Source: Flaccisagitta enflata
Lineage: Eukaryota > Chaetognatha > Sagittoidea > Aphragmophora
DNA: 64,000 nt
Direction: 5' to 3'
Assembly: GCA_965153355.1 (NCBI GenBank)
Contig: OZ231126.1
Location: 56,296,001 to 56,360,000, forward strand
Shown piece after piece: positions 50,755 through 62,869 of the stretch. Made by a program: the position numbers and the translations under genes. Under the pieces are notes generated by a model, which was not told where the DNA came from, did no database searches, and saw only the letters and a program-made list of their open reading frames with translations. Position 1 is the stretch's first letter. Each line of letters begins with the position of its first letter.

Positions 50755-52950
50755 ATGACAAATCGAAAGCCGCCAGAACTGACTGAGGAAAAAATCGAAA
50801 CAGAAAAGGGCAAGCGTTTCATTCGCGACGTTAAATCTTGTTCAAATGGGTCGATATATGTTTACCAATGGAACATTGAAAAGACAGAAGCAGCGCCAAT
50901 CGGTCTTTATGTAGACGCAAAAAACGTCAAAGCAGTATGTGACAATCTCGAGATAGCAGGGGCTGTGAAGTCGCCACTCCAACATGGGCAGAAATTCGAT
51001 CTGTCGACCATTTCCGGCTTTCAAGGCGCACATGCGGAGGTCTACAATACCGGTAGAATGAATGTTCAGTGGCCGCGGAATGGAAAGGATAAGAAACAAA
51101 TGGATTTTGTCAACTCGCTCGTCGATGTAATTACGATCATGTCAAGTTCTATTGCGAAGGACAGCACTGAGCCGAGAAAGTCCGACAATTCCGATAAGAA
51201 CAATGATAAAGCCAAAGAAACCGAGAGCAGCAGAAGCAACAGCAATCAACGCAGGAATGAAAACGTTCGCAACAACGACGACGATGACGAAGACGATGAC
51301 GACGACAACGACGTCATGGAGGAAGAAAGTGATGGCAGAGGTAAAAGAGTTGGTAGTGATGGTGGCGGCGGTGGTAATGACGGCGATGAAGCGGAGGAGC
51401 AAAGTGCGAATGGAGTAAGTGAGAGCAGAAGTAATCCCGTTGGTACAAGAACCTATCCAGTCATGCCACTTGTCCTGAAGAATCATCTTCCGCCGGAGGT
51501 AAAACGGAATCCTCGACAGCTAGCCGAAATTCTTCAAAGCTTGAAACCAGCAGCAAAATTTAAGGAGATTCGTGTTTTGCAGTCAGGTGATATAAAAGTA
51601 ACAGGCGATCATCCCCATGACTATGGAATTTTAAGACAGGAGTGGCCAAATCATGAGATTTATGGTAAGATAACGCCAATGCTACCGGAGGAAAACTCAG
51701 TGGATCAAGCTGTTTTGATACTTGATGTGCCAACATCTATTTCAAAAAATGAGATCCAGGACGCTCTCAAAACAGAGCAACTTCATCCCAAAAAGATCGA
51801 AAGATTCACAAAGAAAGGAACGGACGAGGAATCAACCACGGTAAAAGTCACGTTCTCGTCAAGCGAACAAAAGAACAAGTTAGTTCGTGACCGCTTTAGA
51901 ATCTATTATCGACTCTTCAATGTTGTCAACTTTGTCCCCGAACCAGACGTATCACAGTGCTACCGGTGCCAGGATTTTGGGCATTTTCACCACCAATGCC
52001 GCTCCGCGCGACAAAAATGTCTGCGCTGCGGGGAAGATCACCGCATAAGAGATTGCACCAAAACAAGTGCCTGCTGCGCCAATTGTGGCGGAAACCACGT
52101 TGCTAGTTATCGAGGTTGCAACAGTTACAAGATGGCAGTCCAAGCTGAAAAAGAAAAGCAGATAACGGAAAAGCGAGCTGAACAACAACGACAACTACAA
52201 CAACCACAACAGCAACAGCAACAACAGCAACAACAACAACAGCAACAACAACAACAACAGTCTGGTGCTTACCGCAGCTACAGCCAAGTCACCAGTGGTA
52301 GCGACTGCAACCCAGCTTTTCAATTGGGAGAACTTCCTTCCTCAACAGAATCACTCGTCAATGTGCTTTCAATTTGCATCCAGATGTTGGTTGAGTCCCT
52401 CAAAGAAGTTGTTGCCAGTGGAAAGTCAATGAATGAGAATGAAAGCCGCCAACTGGCTCAAACCTGCGTCGAAGCCTTCTCTGGACGAAATCGTCAAAAA
52501 GAACCTGCCAGGAATCCTACAGAGCTGAGTAGAGGCTCCAGTGATTGCGATGGTCACGGCAACGCCAAAGGCGCCGGCGACAGTGACGGTGGAGGAGGCG
52601 GTGGCAACAGTAGCGGGAGCATAGGTGACAGGGGCGGTGGTGGTAGCGGTGGTAGCAGTAGTAGCGGTACTAGCGCCATTGGCATCGGAAGTAGCAGCGT
52701 CAGTGGAAGCGGCGGTGGTAGAGGTGGTGGGGGAGGGGGTGGTGGTGGCGCTGGCAGCGGTGGTGGTAGTAGCGGTGGCAACAGCGGAGGTCGTAGCGAA
52801 AGTGGTGGTGGTGGCGGCGGCTGCTGCTCCTGCAATTGCGACAAGCGCGGCTGCGGCGGCAGCGGCGTTAGAGGAGGAGGAGGAGGAGGAGGAGGAGGAG
52901 ACACAGACAGGAATGACGCTAGTCTGCACCAAGGAGGCCGCTTTCAATGA
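50755..52950 (+). CDS. LINE ORF1: gag-like RNA-binding protein with three zinc knuckles (731 aa)
   Basis: This protein would coat the element RNA for retrotransposition. An N-terminal region of about 130 residues of unknown fold is followed by an Asp-rich stretch (about residues 179-200). Residues 240-395 look like the RRM-like part of gag-type ORF1 proteins (VLILDVPTSISKNEIQDALK). Three knuckles follow from residue 402: CX2CX4HX4C (CYRCQDFGHFHHQC), CX2CX3HX4C and CX2CX3HX6C ending SYRGC. This order is standard for Jockey/I/CR1-like non-LTR elements. A polyGln run (about 482-502) and a long Gly/Ser region (about 605-720) come from expanded simple repeats. The end overlaps ORF2 by 38 nt in another frame. 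Start chosen at the first ATG of the open frame after ACCAAA. Confidence 0.9.
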   Translation: MTNRKPPELTEEKIETEKGKRFIRDVKSCSNGSIYVYQWNIEKTEAAPIGLYVDAKNVKAVCDNLEIAGAVKSPLQHGQKFDLSTISGFQGAHAEVYNTGRMNVQWPRNGKDKKQMDFVNSLVDVITIMSSSIAKDSTEPRKSDNSDKNNDKAKETESSRSNSNQRRNENVRNNDDDDEDDDDDNDVMEEESDGRGKRVGSDGGGGGNDGDEAEEQSANGVSESRSNPVGTRTYPVMPLVLKNHLPPEVKRNPRQLAEILQSLKPAAKFKEIRVLQSGDIKVTGDHPHDYGILRQEWPNHEIYGKITPMLPEENSVDQAVLILDVPTSISKNEIQDALKTEQLHPKKIERFTKKGTDEESTTVKVTFSSSEQKNKLVRDRFRIYYRLFNVVNFVPEPDVSQCYRCQDFGHFHHQCRSARQKCLRCGEDHRIRDCTKTSACCANCGGNHVASYRGCNSYKMAVQAEKEKQITEKRAEQQRQLQQPQQQQQQQQQQQQQQQQQQSGAYRSYSQVTSGSDCNPAFQLGELPSSTESLVNVLSICIQMLVESLKEVVASGKSMNENESRQLAQTCVEAFSGRNRQKEPARNPTELSRGSSDCDGHGNAKGAGDSDGGGGGGNSSGSIGDRGGGGSGGSSSSGTSAIGIGSSSVSGSGGGRGGGGGGGGGAGSGGGSSGGNSGGRSESGGGGGGCCSCNCDKRGCGGSGVRGGGGGGGGGDTDRNDASLHQGGRFQ

Positions 52951-55708
52951 GAAAATAACAATAATCTCCATCAATGTAAACGGATTTAGGACTAGAGAAT
53001 CGCAACTGAGAAAATTTATTGATCAAAACGAAAAAAACTGCATTTACGCACTCATCGATACAAGGCTGAGGGAAACAATAACCATAAATAATATACCTGG
53101 CTTCTCTATGATAAGAAGTGATCGGGAGTATCAGGCGGAAGATATAATGGCTACTGCTGGTGGTGTTGCTCTCTTAATCCCTACGAATTGGTCTTGTCAG
53201 TCGGTGGAACTAAAAACTAAAGGAGACTTCTTTGAAGCAATTGCCGTGACAATCTTTCCAGGAGGATGCAATTCAAATCCACTTAAGATACTTGTTATTT
53301 ACAATCATCCTAGGAATCACTTTCCTTCGGGAATATTGCAAGAATTTAAAGGAATTTCATTTGAAGGAAAATCTGTCCCGGGAATCTTAGTTGGTGATAC
53401 GAACTGCCCTCATGAGGTTTTCGGCTCACGGACATCAGATGGATTTGGAAGAAAATTTGTACAGCTCCTGAATCAAGAAAATTTGGTCTTTTTCAATGAC
53501 GACTCTCCAACTTATGTTAGCAACTCCACAGGATTAAGCAATGTGCTTGACTTAGTAATTGGCGAACCAGAGACTGGAAAGTACATTGAGTCCTGCTCCG
53601 TCAAAGGGGATATAGGTTCAGACCATTTGCCTGTTGTAACTTGTCTGAAATTTGATTGTGAAATGATGAGGCGTCAAAAACTGGATCTTAACAAAATGGC
53701 CCAACTGGTTGACAAAGCGTTTGAAGATTTTCACATTGGATGCAATATTGACGAGACAATATCTGATCTTACAACGATTGTTCAACGTGCAAAACAAGAG
53801 AGCATCAGATCTTTTAAGCCTAAAAAACGACACTTACCGCCTGAAATCCTTCAAAACATTCATCTCCGAAAACTAATTATGCGAAATCGCAAGAAGGCAA
53901 CATCAGATCTGGTAAGAAAAGTCCTTACAAAATCATACAATCGGCTAAACCACAAGATAAAGAATCAAATTGATCAATTTGATGAAAGGCAAGCGGAGAT
54001 TCTAGCAGATGAAATCTGTGAGGCGGACCCGAATAAGATGTGGCAGGTTTTTAACAAGTTTAAAAACCAGCAAAAACCAATTGATGAACCCGACACACCG
54101 CTCTTTACACCTGACAATTCATTGGCTGTCGACAGTAAGCAGAAATGTGATGAATTTGCACGCCACCTCAACTTGGTACACCAAACTCCAGACAATCCAA
54201 TGTTTGATACTGATTTTAAGAGGCACATTGATGATTTGACGGCGAATCAGACTGCAAATACCACAGAATTGGATACAAACTCCATTAGACCAATCCAACT
54301 TTCACACTTCAAAGAAATCCTACTGGAGACAAAAAAGAATTCGGCGCCAGGCGAGGACTGTATTAGTTATGATCTCATGAAAAAGTGCTCTGATCCATCC
54401 AAACAAGTATTCTGCGACATCATAAATAAGTGCCTAAAAGAGAACAAATTCCCCAATGCTTGGAAGGAAGCAAAAGTCCGAATGCTACCTAAGCCGGGAA
54501 GAGACAAGAACCATGCGGCAAATTACAGGCCAATATCTCTGCTTTCTGCCCTTGGCAAAATGTATGAACGGTACATATACGTTTTTCTCATGAAAGAACT
54601 ACAAGCCAAAAAGTTTTTCAATGTGAGTCAAGCAGGTTTTATAAAAGGAAGAAGCGCTCAAGAGCATTTGGTCCGCTTGGCCCAGGGGATAAGCAACGGC
54701 TTCAAAAGACGATTTTGCACACTTGGTATTTTTCTCAATGTCAAGGCTGCATTTGATGCGGTTTGGACAAATGGTCTAAAGTTCAAAATCAGTCGTATTG
54801 GACTCTCAAAGCAAATTGAGAACATTTTGTACTCTTTCTTAGATAGCAGAACTCTGAGGGTCAACGTGAATGGAGTATGGTCAGATATGGTGCACCTGAG
54901 AGCAGGCACTCCACAGGGTAGTGTACTCTCTCCCATACTATATCTGATTTTTGTCAACGACTTGACCAAAAATTTGGATCTTGACTCATCTTCGGCGTCA
55001 CAATACGCCGACGATATTGGTATGTGGGTGACAAGAAAGGACGTGCACTTAGCTAAATCTAAATTGCAAGCCGAAATCAGTAAAGTTGAAAATTGGTGCA
55101 AAAAGTGGCAGGTCTCCCTTAATCCAGCAAAGTCAAAATTAGTGATTTTCACCAAATGCCCACGCCACAAAAACGAAATAGAAAGAAATGGGCTCTCAAT
55201 ACAACTCTTTGGAGAATCAGTACCAGTGAGCAATGAAGCAGAGTTCCTTGGAGTGCAGTTTGACACCCGTCTAACTTGGGAGCCACAAACACAAAAGATG
55301 CTTTCCAAGGCGTACAAAAGACTAAATCTCCTGCGATCAGTAGCTACACTTACGAAACGCCCAAAACCAAAAAATCTGCTGAAAATATACAACGCCACCA
55401 TAAAATCCATTTTTGAATACGCTAGTGTTTGTATTCTAAATGCGGCCGACAATCATATCGAAAAGCTCCAGCTTATACAAAACCAAGCCTTACGAGTAAT
55501 ATTGAAAACTCCCGCTTACGTAGCTATCAAAGATCTACATGATTGCTCCGGTTTACCAACAATAAGAACACATCTAACGGATTTTGCCAAAAAGCGACTC
55601 AGCGCCATGAAGAAGGTTTCCCCACTGATTGTCAAAGTGATGGAAGAATACAGGACAGTGCAACACATAAACGAAAACAAATCACTCTTCGATATCATTG
55701 GAACATAA
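52913..55708 (+). CDS. LINE ORF2: APE endonuclease and reverse transcriptase (931 aa)
   Basis: The frame is open further upstream, but that part is the shadow of ORF1's Gly/Ser repeats, so the ATG at 52913 (MTLVCTKEAAF) is preferred. The endonuclease region covers about residues 13-245: ISINVNGFR, then ALIDTRL (Asp where most APE domains have Glu), LVGDTNCPH (D-x-N) and SDHLPV. The reverse transcriptase covers about 520-790: ANYRPISLLSALGK, SQAGFIKGRSAQEHL, FLNVKAAFDAVW, GTPQGSVLSPILY and QYADD (YADD at residues 698-701). Motif A normally has Asp at residue 609; here it is Asn (codon AAT, 54737-54739), which should abolish polymerisation. The rest of the frame is intact, so the copy looks young. 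No RNase H domain is evident. Confidence 0.92.
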   Translation: MTLVCTKEAAFNEKITIISINVNGFRTRESQLRKFIDQNEKNCIYALIDTRLRETITINNIPGFSMIRSDREYQAEDIMATAGGVALLIPTNWSCQSVELKTKGDFFEAIAVTIFPGGCNSNPLKILVIYNHPRNHFPSGILQEFKGISFEGKSVPGILVGDTNCPHEVFGSRTSDGFGRKFVQLLNQENLVFFNDDSPTYVSNSTGLSNVLDLVIGEPETGKYIESCSVKGDIGSDHLPVVTCLKFDCEMMRRQKLDLNKMAQLVDKAFEDFHIGCNIDETISDLTTIVQRAKQESIRSFKPKKRHLPPEILQNIHLRKLIMRNRKKATSDLVRKVLTKSYNRLNHKIKNQIDQFDERQAEILADEICEADPNKMWQVFNKFKNQQKPIDEPDTPLFTPDNSLAVDSKQKCDEFARHLNLVHQTPDNPMFDTDFKRHIDDLTANQTANTTELDTNSIRPIQLSHFKEILLETKKNSAPGEDCISYDLMKKCSDPSKQVFCDIINKCLKENKFPNAWKEAKVRMLPKPGRDKNHAANYRPISLLSALGKMYERYIYVFLMKELQAKKFFNVSQAGFIKGRSAQEHLVRLAQGISNGFKRRFCTLGIFLNVKAAFDAVWTNGLKFKISRIGLSKQIENILYSFLDSRTLRVNVNGVWSDMVHLRAGTPQGSVLSPILYLIFVNDLTKNLDLDSSSASQYADDIGMWVTRKDVHLAKSKLQAEISKVENWCKKWQVSLNPAKSKLVIFTKCPRHKNEIERNGLSIQLFGESVPVSNEAEFLGVQFDTRLTWEPQTQKMLSKAYKRLNLLRSVATLTKRPKPKNLLKIYNATIKSIFEYASVCILNAADNHIEKLQLIQNQALRVILKTPAYVAIKDLHDCSGLPTIRTHLTDFAKKRLSAMKKVSPLIVKVMEEYRTVQHINENKSLFDIIGT

Positions 55709-56130
<422 letters not shown>

Positions 56131-56369
56131 TGGGGAATCATCGCTGCCATCTGCGTCATCAACGTTGTCACTAGCAAGACCATCTCTACAGCTTTGAGGC
56201 CCATCTTCAGTCCTTCGAGGTTCCTCTCAGGTGGGCAAAAGTCTATGAAGTATTTGTTGACCAAGTCAACTTCAGATGCTTCTCCTTTCTAAAGATTTGT
56301 TTCTTTTTACCTTCTGATTCACACATCAACATACCCGCGAGATCCGAAAAAGTCAACAGCAGCAACACC

Positions 56370-56373
56370 GACG

Positions 56374-56432
<59 letters not shown>

Positions 56433-56484
56433 AACAACAACTACAATAACAGCAACAGCTTCAACAACAACAGCAACAGCTTCG

Positions 56485-56580
<96 letters not shown>

Positions 56581-56620
56581 GCAACAACAACAAAAGCAAC
56601 AACAACAACATCACGGCCGT
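56370..56620. repeat. (CAA)n microsatellite
   Basis: Second CAA array after 240 bp of non-repetitive DNA. A third lies at 56877-56950. Poly-residue frames are artefacts. Confidence 0.97.
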
Positions 56621-56875
56621 GCTGGCGATGCAACGGCGATAACTGCTTTGTCCATTGAAGACGCACTAATACGGCGAACTACGGCGACGCCCAAATCCTC
56701 AATTGGCCGCGGAAGATTCGTTTGCCGCGCCGCCTGCCGCCTGCCGCCTGCCGCCTGCCGCTACTAAGCCCGCTATCGTGGTGATAATGATGGAGACGAA
56801 GATTATCAAGGGAAGAATGGTGCAGGCAGAGGAAATGGAGAAGATGGTGTTAAAAACGGCAATTCCAAAAATGGC

Positions 56876-56876
<1 letters not shown>

Positions 56877-56949
<73 letters not shown>

Positions 56950-56951
56950 CG
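56877..56951. repeat. (CAA)n microsatellite
   Basis: About 25 units, followed by GATGATGACG. The flanking frame 56703-57161 has no recognised motif. Confidence 0.97.
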
Positions 56952-57485
56952 ATGATGACGAGAAACGATGGAGCAAAAAGAAGGGGTTTTTCTAAAGGGA
57001 TCCATCCACCGATTGAACTTTACCCGCACTTCATTGTAGATTATGAAAAAGAATTTTCTGTTCAAAAGCATATCAGGAGTCCTGGGCCTTGCGTATGGCG
57101 TTTATTACCGCGGTTTCGGTTCGGGTTCGGAATACTTCAAAACCTTTCCTCGGGTTTATGACGGGTTTATATCGTTTTTTTAAGTGAATATAGTAACAAA
57201 AAGATGTCTGGTTATTTGCCAGAGAGAAAACAAAAAAGAGAAAAAGAAAAGAGAAAGAAAAATGAGGGAATGAAAAAAAAAGAAAAAAAAAAGAAAGGAA
57301 AAAGAAAAAATTGAGAAAAAAAAGAAAGAAACAAACATGTTCACAAATACACATAGATAAAAACACGGACATACAGAGACAGCACTGAGACAGCAAAAAA
57401 TCTGAAAAAAAGGTGAGCAAAAGGGGACAAAAAATAAGTTTGAACAACATGATAAGAAAAAAAAACAAGAAAATAAATACAACTA

Positions 57486-58412
<927 letters not shown>

Positions 58413-58997
58413 AGAGAGAAATTTCTATCCCCATCTCCCCCCTGTTTGCCCAGCTCAGAAAGGGGCAGCCTCAAAATCCATTTTTGGGCCAATAAAGGTT
58501 TGTTCTTATCCTCAATTTATTGCCAAAAGATCTTTCATCAAACATTCTAAAGGTTTTCAACAATTTTAATCTTTCGCCTCGATATCGATTCAGGTGTACA
58601 TTCGTCAAATGGAATTTTTTCTCGTGATTTTTTTTTTCATATTTAACCAGATTTTTAAACTTTGCCTGAACAAACATAGAGAAAAGATTTATTATAAATC
58701 TGCACTTTGCACATGAAAAGGAAAAATTGATGGAAATTTGTGTAGTTCATTGAGAAAATGATATGTTTGCGTCACTTGTCGGGGAAAGAGACAAAGAATA
58801 GTTCGCTGTCCACTATAACGATTCTTTCATTTGGATTGATCTTCATTTTGAAAAACAATTAAACAATTTATAAACAAATGCTTGCTCATTCAGTGCTAAT
58901 GATAGGGTGATAATCTTGTACCGAGTGAGAGCTGTGTGTTGGTAGGTGTGCACAGTTCGGCCTAAACGTGCGCGGAGTCACGGACCGATATCAAGTA

Positions 58998-59408
58998 CAC
59001 TTTTTATTTTTTATAAGAACCTAGTTTATAAGAACATCAAGGCTTCAAATTGCCCCAAAATTAAGAACATCTTAAGAACATATGAAGGCTTCAAATCCTA
59101 AAAGAAAATTTTTAACTAACAATAAAACTTTTGAAATATTGATAAAATACTTGAAATTAGAAGATTTACCATAAGATTAGGCTATTTCTAACATAAAACT
59201 TTATAATTTGGTATCTATTTTAGCAATTATTGATAAAAATACATTTATTTCTAATAATCAATAGTGAATTTAAAGGTTTACTATAATTTGTTTGTGGTCT
59301 AGAATTAAAAACGCTCTAAGAACATTGAAGGCTTAATTTTGCCTAAAAAAAAAGAACATGAAGCCTCTGTAAAAAAAATGATGTTCTCATAAAAGATAAA
59401 AAGTGTAA
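58998..59408. repeat. Foldback with internal AAGAACAT repeats
   Basis: ACACTTTTTATTTTTTATAA on the left is mirrored by TAAAAGATAAAAAGTGTA on the right. The motif AAGAACAT...AAGGCTTCAAAT recurs inside. Confidence 0.6.
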
Positions 59409-59510
59409 TGGAAGATTAGGGCTTGAGGTTGGGGCAAAGATCGTTTGTCAGTATCAAGATTCTACCAAGACAAGTGGAAACATACGTGTAGGGGTGTAAA
59501 TCCCCCCCCC

Positions 59511-59511
<1 letters not shown>

Positions 59512-59591
<80 letters not shown>
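59512..59591. repeat. (CA)n microsatellite
   Basis: About 40 CA units after a C run. Confidence 0.97.
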
Positions 59592-59593
<2 letters not shown>

Positions 59594-59601
59594 TCTTACT
59601 C

Positions 59602-59678
59602 GATCACCACGGACCAAGCGACCGACGGACCAATCAACAGACGGCCACTTGAAGAGCTGCGTGTCCGCGACTAAGAAT
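59602..59678 (+). mobile_element. Family R1 3' fragment
   Basis: ACCAAGCGACCGACGGACC and GCTGCGTGTCCGCGACTAAGAAT. Only the array and terminal part remain. Confidence 0.6.
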
Positions 59679-59683
59679 ATCAT

Positions 59684-60020
<337 letters not shown>

Positions 60021-60165
60021 AGGCGGCTCTCGCCGACCGGAAAAAAGTCGTAAGTGGGAGTCTTTTTTTTCAATGCATCTTCTTCTGTGTGCATCTCATG
60101 ATGTCTGGTTGACTGTCTGCCTGTTTTTGTCATTCAGTCTGTCTCTCTGCTCTTTCTTGGTCTTT

Positions 60166-60167
<2 letters not shown>

Positions 60168-60252
<85 letters not shown>

Positions 60253-60272
60253 TCTCTCTCTCTCTCTCTCTA
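60168..60272. repeat. (TG)n then (TC)n
   Basis: TG to about 60250, TC to about 60270. Confidence 0.96.
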
Positions 60273-60692
60273 TGTGTGTGTTGAATTCAGTATGTGTGTT
60301 GAGAGTGTGTGTTTTCTTTCTTCTCTTTCCTTTCTATTCTCTTTCTCTCTCTCTTTCTCTCTCTGAGAGTAAATGCAAAAGCTATGTCATAAAAGTTTGG
60401 GTCAATTTGTGTAACATCTTGACTCTACTTCTTTGTTACATAGGGCCAAAAAATAGGATCAATGAAAAATCTCGATTGTTGTAAAATGCGAAAAAATAAA
60501 AAAAGATAAAAAAATTCATAGCGCCAATACTAATGATCGTAGAGACTTCTGGTTGGCGCCATTTGAAAGAGGAAAATAAGCTCTTTCTTAGCTATGAATA
60601 TCAAAAAATGTGTCGTCCCAGTCAGGAAATGGCCCAACTTTCTCAAATTCCCCAAATCGAAAATGGAAAACCCGATTTCTCCCCTACGTTTC

Positions 60693-60722
60693 AAAAAGTC
60701 GAATTACGTAATTCGACTTTTT
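60693..60722. repeat. Perfect 30-bp palindrome
   Basis: AAAAAGTCGAATTAC is followed directly by its exact reverse complement, with no loop. Confidence 0.95.
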
Positions 60723-60729
60723 TCCAATC

Positions 60730-60761
60730 ATTATCATCACCATCATCATCGTCGTCATCAC

Positions 60762-60838
<77 letters not shown>

Positions 60839-61028
60839 CCATCAACATCATCAATGTCATTAATATCATTAACATCATCGTCGTCGTCGTCGTCGTCGTT
60901 GTCGTCGTCGTCGTCGTCGTCGTCACCATCATCACCATCATCGTCATCATTTATATTTAGATAGGTTAAGCCTTAGGAAATATATCATCTCTATCATCAT
61001 CATCACCAAAGTAATCATCATTATCATT

Positions 61029-61089
<61 letters not shown>

Positions 61090-61090
61090 C
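60730..61090. repeat. (ATC)n/(GTC)n block, unit 2
   Basis: Repeats the order seen at 59684-60020, including the bridge sequence and the GATA(T/G)GTTAAGCCTTAGG flank, then continues into a further ATC array at 61023-61089. Confidence 0.9.
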
Positions 61091-61170
61091 CGTCACACAC
61101 AGCCTTTCATCGTCGTCGCCGTCGCCGTCGCCGTCACCGTCATATACCATCACAATCATCATTTTCAGAC

Positions 61171-61462
61171 ATTGGAAATGCCAATCGGACATATCACCAG
61201 ACCATGCACAATCACAAAACAACCTGAGAACTAGAAGGATAAGTTCATGAGACTTTATCATTTATAGTCGTGCCAACCCTACCTTTCCCATAGTAAAGTA
61301 TAGGAGCTTCCTCTTCCTCTTCCTTCTCCTTATTCATTACAATGTAAATAAGGGGTGTGGCACGACTGTAAATGATATGGTGTGACTCCTTTTTCCTTTC
61401 ACATGTTTTTATAGATCGTTTTTGTGCACACTTTGGTCATATGTCCGACTGGCATTTCCAAA
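61171..61462. repeat. Foldback with nested short inverted-repeat element
   Basis: GGAAATGCCAATCGGACATA is mirrored by TATGTCCGACTGGCATTTCC. Inside it, TATAGTCGTGCCAACCC (61264) and GGGTGTGGCACGACTGTAAA (61352) bound a 110-bp insert. Confidence 0.8.
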
Positions 61463-61815
61463 GTTCGTTGTTACCGACCCCCCCAATCATCATTCATATT
61501 TAGATATGTTTAGCCTTGGGAAAACTATCATCTTCATCATCATCATCATCATCACCACCAAAGTGATAATAAGCATCAATATCATCATCACCACCATCAT
61601 CATCGTCGTCATCATCAGTTCATCACCATCATCATCGCAGACCATCAAGGTATAGCATTGTCAGATGTTATCTGGTCACTGATATCGATTGTTTCCAATG
61701 TCGTCAGCGCTATCTTCAGAGTAATTGTCACCTCACAATTTCTCAATGATTTGAAATTGTTTTTCAAATTTACAGAACTCGCCAAATCCACCGCTCTAAT
61801 CTTCTCGCCTCTTTC

Positions 61816-61816
<1 letters not shown>

Positions 61817-61860
<44 letters not shown>

Positions 61861-61866
61861 CTCTTT
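61817..61866. repeat. (TC)n microsatellite
   Basis: About 45 bp, followed by the R1 hairpin stub AGTCGCGTGCTACGCGACT at 61868-61887. Confidence 0.95.
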
Positions 61867-61894
61867 TTAGTCGCGTGCTACGCGACTCCATCTC

Positions 61895-62400
61895 GGATAA
61901 ATTCTACCGATTTTTTTAAAGTGCGGTTTTTTGCATGAAAGTGAAGGAGTAGTTAGCGTACAGCTACAGAAAGCTTCTAAAATGAGCGCAAACTACATGA
62001 GCCGCGTCAAATCAAATTTTGACTTTTATAAAGCCTTAGAAAGGTGCCATCGCCGTTTCCATCCCAATAATTTGTAGCTAATCCATTGATACAACCTTTG
62101 AATCATGTCCACTGTATTTTCACTGTGCCCCAGCCAATCATGGGCAGGAAACAGATATTGAGTCCCATCAAAAATGACATGTCCGTTTGCTTTACAAATT
62201 CCACATTGAATTTGGCGAGAAAGTGTTGGCGACTTTTTTATTCCTTCCATTCCTTTCTGTCAAAACCGATACGCTAAGGTTCACAGATTTCAAAATTTGT
62301 TTCTCAAGATTTTTCTTGAGTTGAAGAAAAAAAAGAGACGCCGCAAAAAATTTAGAGCTGAAATTTAGGGCCTTCATCTATCAGCATGTTATTGGCGTTA
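61895..62400. other. Unassigned DNA
   Basis: Modest open frames on both strands, but no motif or splice arrangement that supports a gene. Confidence 0.35.
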
Positions 62401-62530
62401 TGCTACACCCCGCTTTGTCGGTCGGTCGGTCGGTCTGTCGGTCACACTTTGCTTTTTTTATGATTTTTATGTTTGGACCTCACCGCTCCTGCCCAAAGGG
62501 TCTAGTGACTCCAAATACCGGCCTTGTTTT
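62401..62530 (-). mobile_element. Family R1 element lacking its hairpin
   Basis: CTACACCCCGCTTTGTCGG, GGTC array, CACACTTTGC, ACCGCTCCTGCCCAAAGGG and CCGGCCTTGTTTT. The missing hairpin resembles the stub 500 bp upstream, so the two may be parts of one interrupted copy. Confidence 0.7.
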
Positions 62531-62869
62531 CTTTAACTGGAGGAGCAGAAAACGCCTTTCCGACTTCAGTGCAGCACCGCTATTGCGCACCCGCTAACAA
62601 GGCATATCCACTATCCACCCTTAAGGCACTCAACTTTTTGTCCTTTAATAAATCTTGCAGCTACGTGTTACGTTGCGTGCTACGTCAGTCAATAAGCTAC
62701 TTTTCAGTCTGTCCATCAATCCATTAGTCGCTCATATTTGTTCACATTGCGTGTCTCATGTCGTAACTCCTGCGGCGGCAAAGTCCTGCCAAAGTGCCTA
62801 ACCAGTAACCAGGATACTGCACTGCTGCCCCTGCCACCCACACGCGACTCAGGTTGCGGTGTATCCAGC

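Noticed and set aside
52625-52912. Upstream extension of the ORF2 frame as an Ala/Val-rich N terminus
   Set aside because: It is the out-of-frame reading of ORF1's Gly/Ser codons; the endonuclease starts after 52913.
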